This document shows positions 35,988 to 46,822 of a stretch of DNA of 64,000 nucleotides, piece by piece. The stretch is from the NCBI GenBank assembly GCA_963822175.1, contig CAWGGJ010000011.1, positions 1-64,000 on the forward strand. Reading direction: 5' to 3'. Each line of letters opens with the position of its first letter. Within the stretch, counting starts at the first letter, position 1. This DNA is from FEB-25 sp963822175. Lineage in GTDB: Bacteria > Chloroflexota > Anaerolineae > Anaerolineales > UBA4823. The position numbers and the translations under genes are program-made. The notes under the pieces are model-generated. The model had not been told where the DNA came from. It did no database searches and saw only the letters and a program-made list of their open reading frames with translations.

Positions 35988-36842
35988 ATGGATAGGATGG
36001 ATGGGAAAATATGTATGGTGACGGGAGCCACCTCGGGGATAGGGTTTTATACTGCCCTGGAAATCGCCAAAATGGGTGCTACAGTGATCATCATCGGTCG
36101 TGATGAGAATAAATGTGGGACCACGATCAAGCTTCTCCAGGAAGAAAGCGCAAATGATTCAATCAGTTATCAGCTGGCTGACCTTTCCTCGCAAGAACAA
36201 ATCCGTGAGATCGCCAACAAGTTTTACCAACAACATGATCACCTGGATGTGCTGGTAAATAACGCAGGTGGTTTTTTCCTGCGCCGGAAATTGAGTGTGG
36301 ATGGTATTGAGATGACTTTTGCGCTCAATCATCTGGCGTACTTTTTATTAACTCTTTTATTACTGGATGCACTCAAAGCTAGCCCGAGCTCCAGGGTGGT
36401 TAATGTATCCTCCGGCAGCCACATGAATGAGCATATCGATTTTGAGGACTTACAATTATCCAGGCTTTATAATCCTATGCGGGCTTATGGGCGATCCAAA
36501 TTGGCGAATATCCTCTTTACATATGAACTAGCTCGTCAATTGAACGGTACCAAGGTGACTGCCAATGCGCTCACGCCAGGGATGGTGGCAACTGATATTT
36601 GGAAAAAAGTCAACCCAGTTTTAACCCCTTTGCTATTTCCGTTCATCCATTGGATGGGAAAACCATCCCGGGAAGGCGCACAGACGAGCATTTATTTAGC
36701 TACTTCACCTGAACTGGAAGGAGTGACAGGCAAATACTTCGCCAATCGGCAGCAAGTTGACTCTGGCTCATCCACATACGATGTTAATAGCGCGCAGCGG
36801 CTCTGGCAGACCAGCCTGGAATTAGTGGGTCTAAAAAACTAA
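35988..36842 (+). CDS. Short-chain dehydrogenase/reductase (retinol-dehydrogenase-like)
   Basis: A 284-residue classical SDR. Motifs in order: cofactor loop TGATSGIGFYTALE, strand ADLSSQEQI, NNAGGFF, catalytic Ser in VVNVSSGSH and the YGRSKLANILF Tyr-x-x-x-Lys. After this comes NALTPGMVATDIW and a long C-terminal substrate-binding part, as in retinol/WW-domain-oxidoreductase-like SDRs. It uses NAD(P)H to reduce a carbonyl or the reverse. The first ATG at 35988 is used; ATG at 35997 is nearly as good. Convergent with the serine hydrolase gene, leaving a 20-base gap. Confidence 0.88.
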   Translation: MDRMDGKICMVTGATSGIGFYTALEIAKMGATVIIIGRDENKCGTTIKLLQEESANDSISYQLADLSSQEQIREIANKFYQQHDHLDVLVNNAGGFFLRRKLSVDGIEMTFALNHLAYFLLTLLLLDALKASPSSRVVNVSSGSHMNEHIDFEDLQLSRLYNPMRAYGRSKLANILFTYELARQLNGTKVTANALTPGMVATDIWKKVNPVLTPLLFPFIHWMGKPSREGAQTSIYLATSPELEGVTGKYFANRQQVDSGSSTYDVNSAQRLWQTSLELVGLKN

Positions 36843-36862
36843 TCTCTGTTGTATGAAACTAA

Positions 36863-38366
36863 TTATTGTGTAGGAATATTGTAATAATTATAAATCGCCC
36901 GCGACAGATCTTTTACCAACTGGTTGGCTGGCTCGAAGATAATCTGGACCGGGTGATACATATAGATGGTAAATACATAATCTCCCCCCGGACTAAACAC
37001 AATTGCGGCATCGCTCATATCATGAATGATCCCATAAGCATCTGTGACCCAGCCATGCTTGTGGGCGACGTTGGTGCCATCTGGTACTCCAGCCTGGATC
37101 AACAATGCAATTCGGTCTTGAATGAGATAATTGATCATCGCCTGGCATTCTTCCTGGGTGATCTCGCCAGGAAAAGCCGCCAATAACGCACCACCATTCG
37201 TATAGGCACATTGGTAGATATCCTGCAGCAACAATCCAGTTTCGGCAGGTGTCGTCTGGCTATATGGGTCTGGATCGGTAGAGATATCCGTGCGTTGATT
37301 TGCTGGTGTGCTGAAGGTATCCAATAATGGAGCACCAGGATAAAAATACCCACCCAGGAAAGTATTCTCCAGGCCGAGGGTTTGCATATCTTCAGTCACC
37401 AGTAAGGGACCTTTATCCCGCTCAATTTTGTACTGCATGAGCCAGTCTGAGGCAGAATTTATCGACTTTGCGATCATGTCTTCAAGATTTTTAGTTGTTT
37501 CTGCGTCAAGATTCTCACCAATTCGACGAAAAACAGAAACCATGATCGGAATCTTGATCGTACTACTGGCGGTAAAAGTAACATCAGGCGGAATAACAAC
37601 CTGCTCGCCCTGGTTCAAGTTAAAGTTGATCTCTTGCCCAGTTTGCATGTCTTCCACATTTACACCAATTACTCCATCAAATCCGGATAGATCAATCGTC
37701 TGGCGAAGAAGAACCTCCAAATTTTGGAAGGTCGGATGGGTTGGAGAGGTTTTCTTTAGCGGAAGCACCAAGGAGCGCTGGCTGGTTGAAAACAAAGCAG
37801 TTTCAATTACAGGGATTGCCCGGTCTATATCCAACTCTGACCCAGGGATCCCTGCCTGAAAACTTGTCGTCCCAACTACCGGTGTGGCGGGGGTAGGTAG
37901 CTGATCATAACGCGTGGCAATTTCGGTTTGCAAATAGGTACGTAAGCGTTCCTCTGAATATATTGCTCGGAGAGGGATGTCGACCGGAGAGACAGGGCGG
38001 TCCCACAAATAATTCCAAAATGCTTCCCAAAAGGTGATCCGAGTGCGTTCTTGTTCTGCTGCGGCCAGGAGAGAATCAGTATCCAGCTCGAAACCTACAA
38101 CGTTTGGATCAAGATTGATGATGGCATTATTATAATAAAGTTCAACCGGCTGAGAATATATCGTCAATAACCTTTCAATAGCCTGTTCACGGCTCAGTTG
38201 CCCAACAGGCACTCCGGCAATGGAGAGATTTGTGGGAAAGTTGATCCAGAATCGGCTGAATCAAATCAGCTGCATGGTGGTGAACACGACGGCCAGAAGG
38301 ATCAGGACCAATGATCCCCAACGCAGAAACGAAAAGGAAGTTTTACTACGCAATCTTTCTCCGAAA
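36863..38366 (-). pseudogene. Beta-lactamase-like serine hydrolase with in-frame TGA after the membrane anchor
   Basis: The open part (from a GTG near 38212) is 449 residues: an N-terminal ~110-residue region resembling peptidoglycan-binding YoaR/VanW-type domains, then a class A beta-lactamase-related domain with SSTIK (Ser-x-x-Lys), SASDW (SDN-like) and KHGW (KTG-like). Upstream in the same frame the minus strand reads LRSKTSFSFLRWGSLVLILL, then AVVFTTMQLI, TGA at 38261-38263, then FSRFWINFPTNLSIAGVPVG. So the membrane anchor is cut off by one stop codon. Without it the enzyme would be cytosolic and useless on the wall. A TTG near 38366 preceded by GGAGAAAG is the likely true start. One nonsense mutation is the simplest explanation. 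Confidence 0.7.
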
Positions 38367-38450
38367 TTCTAATCCACAGGATAAAACCGGAGAAATGATA
38401 CCACGAAAGGTTATTTAGTTTGAATAGTGCATTGGACAAATAAATGGTTA

Positions 38451-41213
38451 TTAATGTGAGACAACCATTTTAATAATTTTTCCCTGCTCATCCAGTGTCA
38501 GACGGGCATATTGTCTGTGGATATGTTGTGCACGTTCGAAGTTCTTACTTAAAGTGACCACTCGGCGATGGGAGGTAATTTGAGGATTATTCTTAGCATT
38601 GATTTGTGAAAGCACACATTTCTTATCACAACCACAATTTCCGCATGAATTAGAGCCGGATTGTTGCTCCTTAGATAAACTGACATCAGCATCATTCATC
38701 CCTGGCAGGTATTGCGCCACGATGCTTTTAAGGTGGGTTATTGTTTCCAGGGAAACAGGCGTTTCAGATTCGTCCTCACAAGAATGCTCACAGACCGTCG
38801 GCACCGCTACTGTTGAATCCGATAAATGGGGAGTGTTTTTTGGGCTCACCTTGGTGTGGAACGGCTGGGCTAGAGGATCACCAAAAAGTACAAAAGAAAT
38901 GAGTGTTTTTTGATCCTCCGCATCGAGAAAACCCTGACGGCGATTCATTTCACGAGTGAGGTGGATTTTCGCCCTTCTAAGCGATTCTCCTGCTGTAAAA
39001 CCTTCCTGCAGCAGGTTCCAAAACACCTGGCCAAGCAGGTCAGCGGAACTTAATGGTGTTGAAATTGATCCATATGAGATGCAGGTGGACCCAACCACTG
39101 CCTGGGTGCCTGACGACAGAAATTTTAAGGATATGGCTTCATCAATGGATTTTCCTATAATATTCGCTCCATAGCAAGCCTCTGAAAACACCATTTTTGG
39201 TGCTGAACCACCATTACGAATATCTTGTGGGCGCATGGCAACTGGAAAGTCTGGTCCATCCTCGGGTTTTGCCGGGTCTGATTGCCCATACCATTCACTC
39301 CCATCCGGGACTCCGTGCAAGTTGAAATACCCCAGGTGAGCTTGAGGTAGTGAAAGGCATGATGAGTGGTTTCCATTGCCATTGGGTAGTGTAGTTACAG
39401 GGTAGGTGCCGTCCTGCGTTTCACATGCATGGACAGGTGGGGAAATTAACATGTCATTTGGTTCACCGATCGGTCGGAAAACTGCTTGCGAAGCACGACG
39501 CCAGACAGCCGCTGTATATCCATAACTTGATTCTTTTTTAGTAATCCCTCTTCTAATCAATTCCTGAATATATCCCATAAACCGACGATACCAGGCAAAT
39601 CTATTCGCACCAGGATCGTAGCGATTGCTGATATCTCTCAGGACTTTCACCAAGGAATTTGGGTCTGTGCTTGAACCGCCTGATACCCGGCCAACTTGCC
39701 AATCACTAATAAAATAATTGCTATCCCTGGCAGAATATGGATTATCTGATGGGACATCAACATCAGCATCTTCTACTGGGTTGGGAAGATTGTGGAAAGG
39801 GACGACTTCCGGTCCACCAACAATTAACACAGCACCGATGCGCTCTCCTCGCTTTTCCAGCTTCGCATCAAGGTCAGACAAGATCAGCTTTAACTGCCAG
39901 GGGTCATTATATGGTGCTGGTTTTAGGCCATATTGTTTTGTGCATAATTCGTCATCTGCATAAAATAATAATGATCCCCAATATTCCTGGTTTACCTTTT
40001 GCCCATTGATCGAACTGGCAAGTTTTTTCAATTCAGAATCAACGACCTGGAAACCAGTTGAGCCATAATTTGATTCTAGCCCGCCTCGAGTGGTGAACAC
40101 AACATAAACCGGGAAGCGACCATCTTCACGGGCCAGGTGAGGTCGCTTAAGTTCATCTGCCATCTTTTCCAATTCAGTCTGAACACTCTGAGCCGGTTCA
40201 CTCAAAGATCGCACACTCGAATCACTTGTAAAGGCATGTGCTACATAAAGGTGTTTATCAGTATTATTAATACCCTGAGATTCTTGTGCCCTTAAATTTA
40301 TCGATGGCTGATTTCCGATCTCGCCTGAGATTGCCGCAGAAATCTGATTCCAACCCAAACTTGATGCAACTGCGGCTGGAATTGGGATATTTTGTGGGCT
40401 ATTCGGGCCCGTATTTTGAACTTCTAGCATGGAAGGCCACATTGACGAGTATTTGTGATGAGTTCCCCACATCCGCACTGGAACTTGTCCGGTGATATCC
40501 TTTGATACTGCCTGGTGGAGCAAATCTACAGCCAGGGTAGAGTCGCCCGCTTCCATTAACTGGTTGGAAAGGGTAAGTATGAATTGGAGGCAATCCGGCC
40601 AACGCTCATGATAGATTTGAGCTAGACTACGTACTGCTGCTTCAGGCATCGATCCTTTAGATTCCATCAGCCTCAAATGAACAACCGCCGTTAATGGGGT
40701 ATCCGGATTTTCCACCAGAGCTTTATGGATAAAATATTCTGCTTTCTCTATCTGTTGATAATCACCAGACCTGACCATATCAAGCGCGCTTCTGGCTTCA
40801 TGGACGTTTTTTGCCCAAGAAGAGATTTGCTCGTTTTTTCCGGTTTTTACCGCATGACCATGAGTTAAGGCATTGGCACAGGCTTTGGCAATCAAATGAT
40901 TGTTGGAACCGGAGATCTGGCGTACCTCAGCCAGCAATTCTTGAGCTAGTAGATATTCAGGGTCAAGATTACACAGCTCTTCTAAAATTGGTAAGGCGTG
41001 TTGTTGTAATGCAGGTGATTTTTCTAAAAAATATGCACGGGCAAAGAGCAGATTGACTTGAAGATCACCTGGAAAAATTGCTAACCAGGCTGCACCTAAT
41101 CTTCGAGCATAACGAAGCTCACCACTCCTTAATGCAGCATCAAGAAGGGTAAGCAAATATTCACGGGACATTGGTTGGAGGGTGGAAGGAGCAGTCATCG
41201 ATATCCCGTCCAT
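38451..41213 (-). CDS. TPR-fused gingipain-like (clan CD) cysteine protease
   Basis: A 920-residue cytosolic-looking protein without signal peptide. Residues ~15-240 are tetratricopeptide-like helices (LLTLLDAALRSGELRYARRL, AVDLLHQAVSKD). Residues ~320-790 form a C25/caspase-like domain: VYVVFTTRGGLES, AVLIVGGPEVVPFHNLPNP, DWQVGRVSGGS, catalytic His633 in GYFNLHGVPDGSEW and Cys680 in MVFSEACYGANI, then LISFVLFGDPLAQPF. The His-Gly and Glu-Ala-Cys motifs and ~47-residue spacing match clan CD proteases (cleaving after Arg/Lys or a specific residue). The tail carries CGNCGCDKKC (857-866), a possible metal site. It is the last gene of a tight six-gene operon, 5 bases after the giant TPR gene, whose end supplies the AAGGA site. 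Confidence 0.8.
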   Translation of the reverse strand: MDGISMTAPSTLQPMSREYLLTLLDAALRSGELRYARRLGAAWLAIFPGDLQVNLLFARAYFLEKSPALQQHALPILEELCNLDPEYLLAQELLAEVRQISGSNNHLIAKACANALTHGHAVKTGKNEQISSWAKNVHEARSALDMVRSGDYQQIEKAEYFIHKALVENPDTPLTAVVHLRLMESKGSMPEAAVRSLAQIYHERWPDCLQFILTLSNQLMEAGDSTLAVDLLHQAVSKDITGQVPVRMWGTHHKYSSMWPSMLEVQNTGPNSPQNIPIPAAVASSLGWNQISAAISGEIGNQPSINLRAQESQGINNTDKHLYVAHAFTSDSSVRSLSEPAQSVQTELEKMADELKRPHLAREDGRFPVYVVFTTRGGLESNYGSTGFQVVDSELKKLASSINGQKVNQEYWGSLLFYADDELCTKQYGLKPAPYNDPWQLKLILSDLDAKLEKRGERIGAVLIVGGPEVVPFHNLPNPVEDADVDVPSDNPYSARDSNYFISDWQVGRVSGGSSTDPNSLVKVLRDISNRYDPGANRFAWYRRFMGYIQELIRRGITKKESSYGYTAAVWRRASQAVFRPIGEPNDMLISPPVHACETQDGTYPVTTLPNGNGNHSSCLSLPQAHLGYFNLHGVPDGSEWYGQSDPAKPEDGPDFPVAMRPQDIRNGGSAPKMVFSEACYGANIIGKSIDEAISLKFLSSGTQAVVGSTCISYGSISTPLSSADLLGQVFWNLLQEGFTAGESLRRAKIHLTREMNRRQGFLDAEDQKTLISFVLFGDPLAQPFHTKVSPKNTPHLSDSTVAVPTVCEHSCEDESETPVSLETITHLKSIVAQYLPGMNDADVSLSKEQQSGSNSCGNCGCDKKCVLSQINAKNNPQITSHRRVVTLSKNFERAQHIHRQYARLTLDEQGKIIKMVVSH

Positions 41214-41218
41214 TTAGT

Positions 41219-44200
41219 TTAGTTCCTTCCAATTTTCGGATTATGGACTAAATTCAATGCCACCACCGCAGCCAGCTGGCGGCGAATACTGAGGTCGTTT
41301 GGAGCTAAGCTCACTGCACGCCTGAGCATGGTCTCAGATGACTTGTAGTCCTTGCTTTCTTTCAAGGCAAGACCAGCCTGGAAGAGAGCACGTGGATCTT
41401 CAGGAGCAATTGAAGTGGCTTGTTCAAATATCTGCAGAGCCTGATCATACTCACGGCGTTCCTTACGCGCCAAACCAAGCTCCAGATATGGCTCTAAACG
41501 ATCTGGAGACAGTTGAATGGCTTTACTGAGGTGATGAATGGATTGATCCAGTTGCCCAGTCTTGCGTAAAACTTGGCCAATCAGTAAATGCAGGTTGGCC
41601 TGGTCATTTCTTGAAGTATTTTCTGTACATACCTTTAATGCTTGTAGTGCAACATTGACAGCATTTTCGGCTTCACCAATCTCAATATGAGCTTTTGCAA
41701 GTGCGTCCAGAACATTGAAATCTTCAGGATACAAATCCAGCAACTTTCTTAGCTCGGTCAACCCTGCTCTGGGTCCGTTCATGTTTCTAAGGATATTGAC
41801 CCGTTCCAGCTGGAGATATTTTGCTTCCTGCACCATTGAAAGCATCGTATTTATCTTAGCCAGGGCTTCTTCATCTCTGCCGAGTGAAGATAATGATCTA
41901 GCAAGCATGATGTTGGATTGGATATCTTTTGGATTGAGTTGTATGGCTTTGTTTGCGTATTCATATGCTCCTTGGTAATCATTGTTACAGATGGAGATCT
42001 CGCTTAGGAGCTGATAAATATCTGCACGGTTAGGCGCAAGCATTAATGCTTTTTGTGCACTTATTTGAGCATTTTCCTGGTCATTAAGAAGATGCTGAGT
42101 ATTCGCAAACAAGATCAGTGTCGATACATTATTGGGCTCCAATCCAAGCGCATTCTCTAAGGATATCAAGGCTAGCTTGAGCAGATGCGGGTCTTCATTA
42201 GAGTTCTCAAAATAAATTTTTCCTAAATCCATGTGATAGGAGAAGGTTTTTGGTGCCAGCCTAATTGCTTCGACCAGATGGCTTATAGCTTCATGGGTAT
42301 TTGAAATCCGGTTAAATATATCAGCTGCAAGAGCATGCCACATGGGCTCGTCAGGCCAGATATTAATGGCATTTTTGATTGCTTCTTGAGCAACCAAAAA
42401 TTCTTCATGGTTCAGAGCAATCTTAGCCACCGAAGCATTGCAGAAGGCAATGGACGGTGTTTTGGAATAGGGATTTTGTTCCAAAACCGACTGCAGTGAC
42501 TTCATTGCATCGATTGGATTATTATCCTGGATTGACAGGGCAACTTGTAAAAGAATTACTGGATTTCTTGTATTTGTCCTGGCAATTTTTATGATTCTGG
42601 TGATTGAATCACTGTCAGGGTCTTGAAGATTCAAATGATGGAGGTAAGAAATCAACGCAGCTGAATCGCCAGGTGTATGCTGGTGATAGAGAATATCACC
42701 AGGATCAGTGATTATGTCCTCAAAATCATTGAATGCAATCTGAGCTCTGGCCTGCCATCTATAGATTTGATCCTCTGTTAGTTCGTAATCGGATAAGATA
42801 GTTTCAGATTTATATTTTAGAAGTGCCAATTTTGAATTTTCAATAGTACGCGAGAAGTGAGTGAAGGTATCTTCTGATATAGAATTTACATCTGGCTTGT
42901 GTGTGCTAACATCCACTTTCTCACATAAATTGTAATACTCTGCCCTTAGAACGATAGCCCTGGAGATGTTCAGAGACGATAATGGTTCACTGGGAGAGGA
43001 TTCCAGGATCCCCTGGGCAAAACTTATGCCTTGGTCCCAGAACCCTAAATCAAGGGCAGCATCGATAATTGAGTTTATCGTCAAATATTTTATATATGAA
43101 ACTGACCAGTTGGGCATATGGGAAAGCTGGTCAAGATTGCTTAGGGATTTAACTGCTAACTGGTACAACTTTTCTGCTTGTTTATTATTTCCAGCCTTAT
43201 TTAATAAACGGGCATTAATTGCCATAACGCGTGAAAAGGATGGAGAAGAGGTCTCCAGTTGAATCTCCTGGAAATCGGACTTAATATGGCTTCCAGTTTC
43301 CAAAGCAAGCTCAGTGTGAAGGCACATAAAATCGAGATAACTTTGTTCATCTGGAAAATTTGAGGCGTTTATATCATTTTCATCATTAATGATCTTATAA
43401 GCCTGATCTGGTTGAATCAAGGCACGGTATATTTCTGCAATATGATTACGATAGTGGATCGGGAATCGTGGTAAGGAGACGACTCCATGTTTACTTGAAT
43501 ATATATCAAGACCATGTCGGATATTTTTTATTGCTGCAGAGAAATCTCCTATGGCGTGATTAATTCTTGACGCTAGGAAAAGAAGGTCATAATTCTGTTC
43601 ACCACTGGAGGTCTTCTGAATCGCTGTTTCAATGCAACTTAAAGCCTCGATGGGTTGACCCAGTTTTAACAGGATATCAATTTTGTTTGAAACCAAAGAA
43701 CTATCATCCGGCAGGATATCCATTGCTTTATCCAGGGTGTTGATTGCGGAAGTGTGATCATTAATCAACACATACTCATGCGCGAGCAAGGAATATAGCA
43801 TTGGGTCGTGTTTGTCAACAGCTTTCAGGTCTTGAGAGATACCATTTTCCAGGCAACCAATCGCAGCATCATGATCACCAAGTCCACTAAGGTACTCCGA
43901 TGCTTCTTTCAGATCTTCAATGGTTGCAAAATCTAATAAAGCGATGGATGTGAATGTACGCTTGGAATCTTCCAAGGCACCTATGTAAGATTGGAATGTC
44001 CCTAATTGGACTATTAAGTCAGTCCTGGTCGGTGCCAGATGGATAGCTTTTGCCAGTGCGTTTAAAGCTTCATCGGGTATCGTTTTCGATAGAGAGCTGG
44101 TTGAATTAATATAGTCGGACTTTAAATGACTAATAAATTTCACTGATTGTTTTGCAAACCATGCCAGATTGTCGGGATCCTCTCCATTGATAACCAATAC

Positions 44201-46816
44201 ATTCCGTGCTGCTCTTACGGCATCTTCAGGGAGACCAGCTGCCAGGTAAGCATCTGAAAGTACTTTATAAACTGCTGGATTATCAGGGTTCACAAGCAAA
44301 GCTTCTTGAAGAGCAGCAATAGCGATATCATGTTTTCCCAATGTGCTAGAGACGCAACCAAACCCAAAGGATAACCGCTCCAACCAATCTTTGTCTTGAA
44401 TCAATGATGTATCCAGGGCTTCTCGATAGGCAGTGAACGCCATTTCCATGTCTCCATTAGCAGTTAAAGATTCTGCTATCAATGCTTTCGCTTCTGCATA
44501 TTCAGGATCGATCTGGAGTACTTCATTCAGTGCTATCAATGCTTTCATTGGTGGGTATTTACGTGAACCTTGCTTATGTAATGAAAGGATGCACCGTGCA
44601 TAATCTAAATAGAGTGCCAAATCCTGTGAACTTTTTAAGTTGATCAGCGTCTCCAGTGGGGGGATGGCTTGTTCGAGGAAACCCATATTGACCAGAATTT
44701 TTGCATATTGTTGGGCTAAACCGGGTATTGTCGGATCAAGTTGGTAGGCTTTTTCAAACGCTATATGGCTCTCTTCAAGATGACCAAGCGAATTCAAAAC
44801 TTGACCATAGCTATACAGTATCTGTGGATTCTCAGGAGCAAGATCCACGGCAGATTGCAGTTCAGATAAGGCAAGTGATGGTGCATCATCATGAAGATAC
44901 AATTCACCCAACATGAAGTGGATTTGTGGAGCATCTGGTACAGCTTGTGAAGCATTAATGAGTGTATCGATTACAGTTTTTATTGGATAGATTTTCTTTT
45001 GCGCATTTGCAAGCGCAAGCCACGCATCTGCTGTATCAGGAGAGACCTGAGTTGCTTTGGTTAAAAATCCCAACCCTTTGTCCATCTCGTTAGTCTCGAT
45101 ATAAGCTTTACCAGAATAAATAAGTGCCGTGCAATCCTCGTGGTTATTTGCAAGCAAGTCACTACACAAAGTTAAGGTTAACTCAGGCCGATGAGCCTGG
45201 TAAGATGATTTTATATATGCATATATGTCATTTATTGGAAGTGTTTCAGATTGAGCTTGACTTGATTCAACAATGAATGAGCGCTGATTAAGACTCGCTT
45301 CCCAGTCACCAGTGTTCTCCAGGGATTGTGCATATGCACGATGATAATCCAGATTTCCAGGGCTAAGAGTGATCAGGGCTCTCGTTGTATCAGCTTCTTG
45401 TTGGTAATTTTGAGAATTTTTATAACTATCAGCCAATTGCTTTAACAGGGATGCATCATTAGGACATGTTTGGGTTGCAAGGTGCAGTACTCGAGAGGCA
45501 TCCGCTGGTTTATTTAAATGTAATAACAACTTTCCTAGATTAACCAGTGATAAATAGTCTCCCCAAACTGGTATTGAATATATACTCGCTTTTTGTTCAA
45601 GGGTAGCAACTATTTTGGAGACTGCATCATTGGCACGTTGGTAATTTTCAGTTTTATCGGCGATAACTGCTACTGCATAGAGAGTATCTAGCTCATCAGG
45701 AAGCGGTGAATCAACCGGTGGAATAAACTCTATAACTTCATCCAGTAGTCCTAGGTTGGCTAGTATTATTGCCAAATGTGATTTCTCAGGTGAGAATTTT
45801 TCAATGATATTTTTATTATCGATCGGCTTATTGAACTGATCCTTAATTGTTAATAGGTCATGATTGGATAATTTTTCTGAATTTTGCTTTGTGATTCGAG
45901 CTGCATAATGGGTTGCCAGTCCCAAAGAAACAGTTTGGGTGAATTCCTTTTCATTGGCTAATAATGCTGGGAGATAATGATCATTTCCTATGATCCTATT
46001 GACCTCAACTTGAAATAAATTTTCTGCCAGTTGGTTGATCTCTTCAATCGAATTATTTTGGAAATGATGGGGGGGGTTGGTCTGATTTGGGTGTATCTCC
46101 AACCATTTTGCACAGAAATCAACCGCCAACTGCGGGCGTTGCTCAAACAGAGCATTGATTAATATCATTCGCTCACGTGCAGGAAGCAGATCACCATACG
46201 CTCCATGGCATAAACCCATCAATATGGCGATCTGATTGTTTGGAAGAATAGGGTTACTGAGCACCACATGAACAGCTAATTCAATACGAATGGTAGAGGC
46301 ACCCGGTTGCACTAATGAATTGAGTAATCCAATTGATCCGTCGACAAAACCAAATAAGCAGGTAAGGGGTGAATACCAATGTTTACCAGGTGACTCTTGA
46401 ATTGTTTCTAATAATCCATTCCAGCTGTTTGATGTCCTGTAATTATTTCCCAGGGCAATAGCAATGAGCCCTGCCGTTGCCAGGTTTTGTGGAGTTTCCT
46501 GCAGTAAACCCTGGTCGTTCAAACTGCGCATAGCCTTCTGGATTATATGATCACTAATAGAATCTAGTAAGTCTATTGAATTGTGGATTAAACCGGCGGT
46601 TTGATCCAAAGCAATAAGGGCTAACCTACTGGGAGTAAAATCGGAGGGGAGGTATTCTGTCGTGGCTTGCTTCAACTGGATAAACTTATTTAAGAATTCT
46701 GAATCAAGAAGACAATTCCAAACCACATAATCCTGTCTGAGATTTGGAAATAGCCAATTTAAGCCAGAATTCTGGAGCAGTTCTGTTATCTGATCTATTG
46801 TTTTATATGTAAACAT
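41219..46816 (-). CDS. Giant tetratricopeptide-repeat protein
   Basis: A 1865-residue protein built of helical repeats. Residues ~1-330 are helical but not clear TPRs; from ~340 to the C-terminus there are tens of TPR units with the usual small/large pattern (AWLALANAQKKIYP, ILYSYGQVLNSLGHLEESHI, AVYKVLSDAYLAAGLPEDAV, DIYQLLSEISICNNDYQGAY, PYLELGLARKERREYDQALQ). No signal, membrane segment or enzymatic motif. TPR arrays bind protein partners, so this is most likely the scaffold or sensor of the operon. It starts 6 bases after the upstream small membrane protein and ends 5 bases before the protease. Some middle stretches are divergent, with a few long insertions. Confidence 0.85.
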   Translation of the reverse strand: MFTYKTIDQITELLQNSGLNWLFPNLRQDYVVWNCLLDSEFLNKFIQLKQATTEYLPSDFTPSRLALIALDQTAGLIHNSIDLLDSISDHIIQKAMRSLNDQGLLQETPQNLATAGLIAIALGNNYRTSNSWNGLLETIQESPGKHWYSPLTCLFGFVDGSIGLLNSLVQPGASTIRIELAVHVVLSNPILPNNQIAILMGLCHGAYGDLLPARERMILINALFEQRPQLAVDFCAKWLEIHPNQTNPPHHFQNNSIEEINQLAENLFQVEVNRIIGNDHYLPALLANEKEFTQTVSLGLATHYAARITKQNSEKLSNHDLLTIKDQFNKPIDNKNIIEKFSPEKSHLAIILANLGLLDEVIEFIPPVDSPLPDELDTLYAVAVIADKTENYQRANDAVSKIVATLEQKASIYSIPVWGDYLSLVNLGKLLLHLNKPADASRVLHLATQTCPNDASLLKQLADSYKNSQNYQQEADTTRALITLSPGNLDYHRAYAQSLENTGDWEASLNQRSFIVESSQAQSETLPINDIYAYIKSSYQAHRPELTLTLCSDLLANNHEDCTALIYSGKAYIETNEMDKGLGFLTKATQVSPDTADAWLALANAQKKIYPIKTVIDTLINASQAVPDAPQIHFMLGELYLHDDAPSLALSELQSAVDLAPENPQILYSYGQVLNSLGHLEESHIAFEKAYQLDPTIPGLAQQYAKILVNMGFLEQAIPPLETLINLKSSQDLALYLDYARCILSLHKQGSRKYPPMKALIALNEVLQIDPEYAEAKALIAESLTANGDMEMAFTAYREALDTSLIQDKDWLERLSFGFGCVSSTLGKHDIAIAALQEALLVNPDNPAVYKVLSDAYLAAGLPEDAVRAARNVLVINGEDPDNLAWFAKQSVKFISHLKSDYINSTSSLSKTIPDEALNALAKAIHLAPTRTDLIVQLGTFQSYIGALEDSKRTFTSIALLDFATIEDLKEASEYLSGLGDHDAAIGCLENGISQDLKAVDKHDPMLYSLLAHEYVLINDHTSAINTLDKAMDILPDDSSLVSNKIDILLKLGQPIEALSCIETAIQKTSSGEQNYDLLFLASRINHAIGDFSAAIKNIRHGLDIYSSKHGVVSLPRFPIHYRNHIAEIYRALIQPDQAYKIINDENDINASNFPDEQSYLDFMCLHTELALETGSHIKSDFQEIQLETSSPSFSRVMAINARLLNKAGNNKQAEKLYQLAVKSLSNLDQLSHMPNWSVSYIKYLTINSIIDAALDLGFWDQGISFAQGILESSPSEPLSSLNISRAIVLRAEYYNLCEKVDVSTHKPDVNSISEDTFTHFSRTIENSKLALLKYKSETILSDYELTEDQIYRWQARAQIAFNDFEDIITDPGDILYHQHTPGDSAALISYLHHLNLQDPDSDSITRIIKIARTNTRNPVILLQVALSIQDNNPIDAMKSLQSVLEQNPYSKTPSIAFCNASVAKIALNHEEFLVAQEAIKNAINIWPDEPMWHALAADIFNRISNTHEAISHLVEAIRLAPKTFSYHMDLGKIYFENSNEDPHLLKLALISLENALGLEPNNVSTLILFANTQHLLNDQENAQISAQKALMLAPNRADIYQLLSEISICNNDYQGAYEYANKAIQLNPKDIQSNIMLARSLSSLGRDEEALAKINTMLSMVQEAKYLQLERVNILRNMNGPRAGLTELRKLLDLYPEDFNVLDALAKAHIEIGEAENAVNVALQALKVCTENTSRNDQANLHLLIGQVLRKTGQLDQSIHHLSKAIQLSPDRLEPYLELGLARKERREYDQALQIFEQATSIAPEDPRALFQAGLALKESKDYKSSETMLRRAVSLAPNDLSIRRQLAAVVALNLVHNPKIGRN

Positions 46817-46822
46817 ATGTAT

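Noticed and set aside
38213..38366. UGA read as tryptophan genome-wide
   Set aside because: TGA serves as the normal stop for many genes in the window, so an alternative code is not supported.
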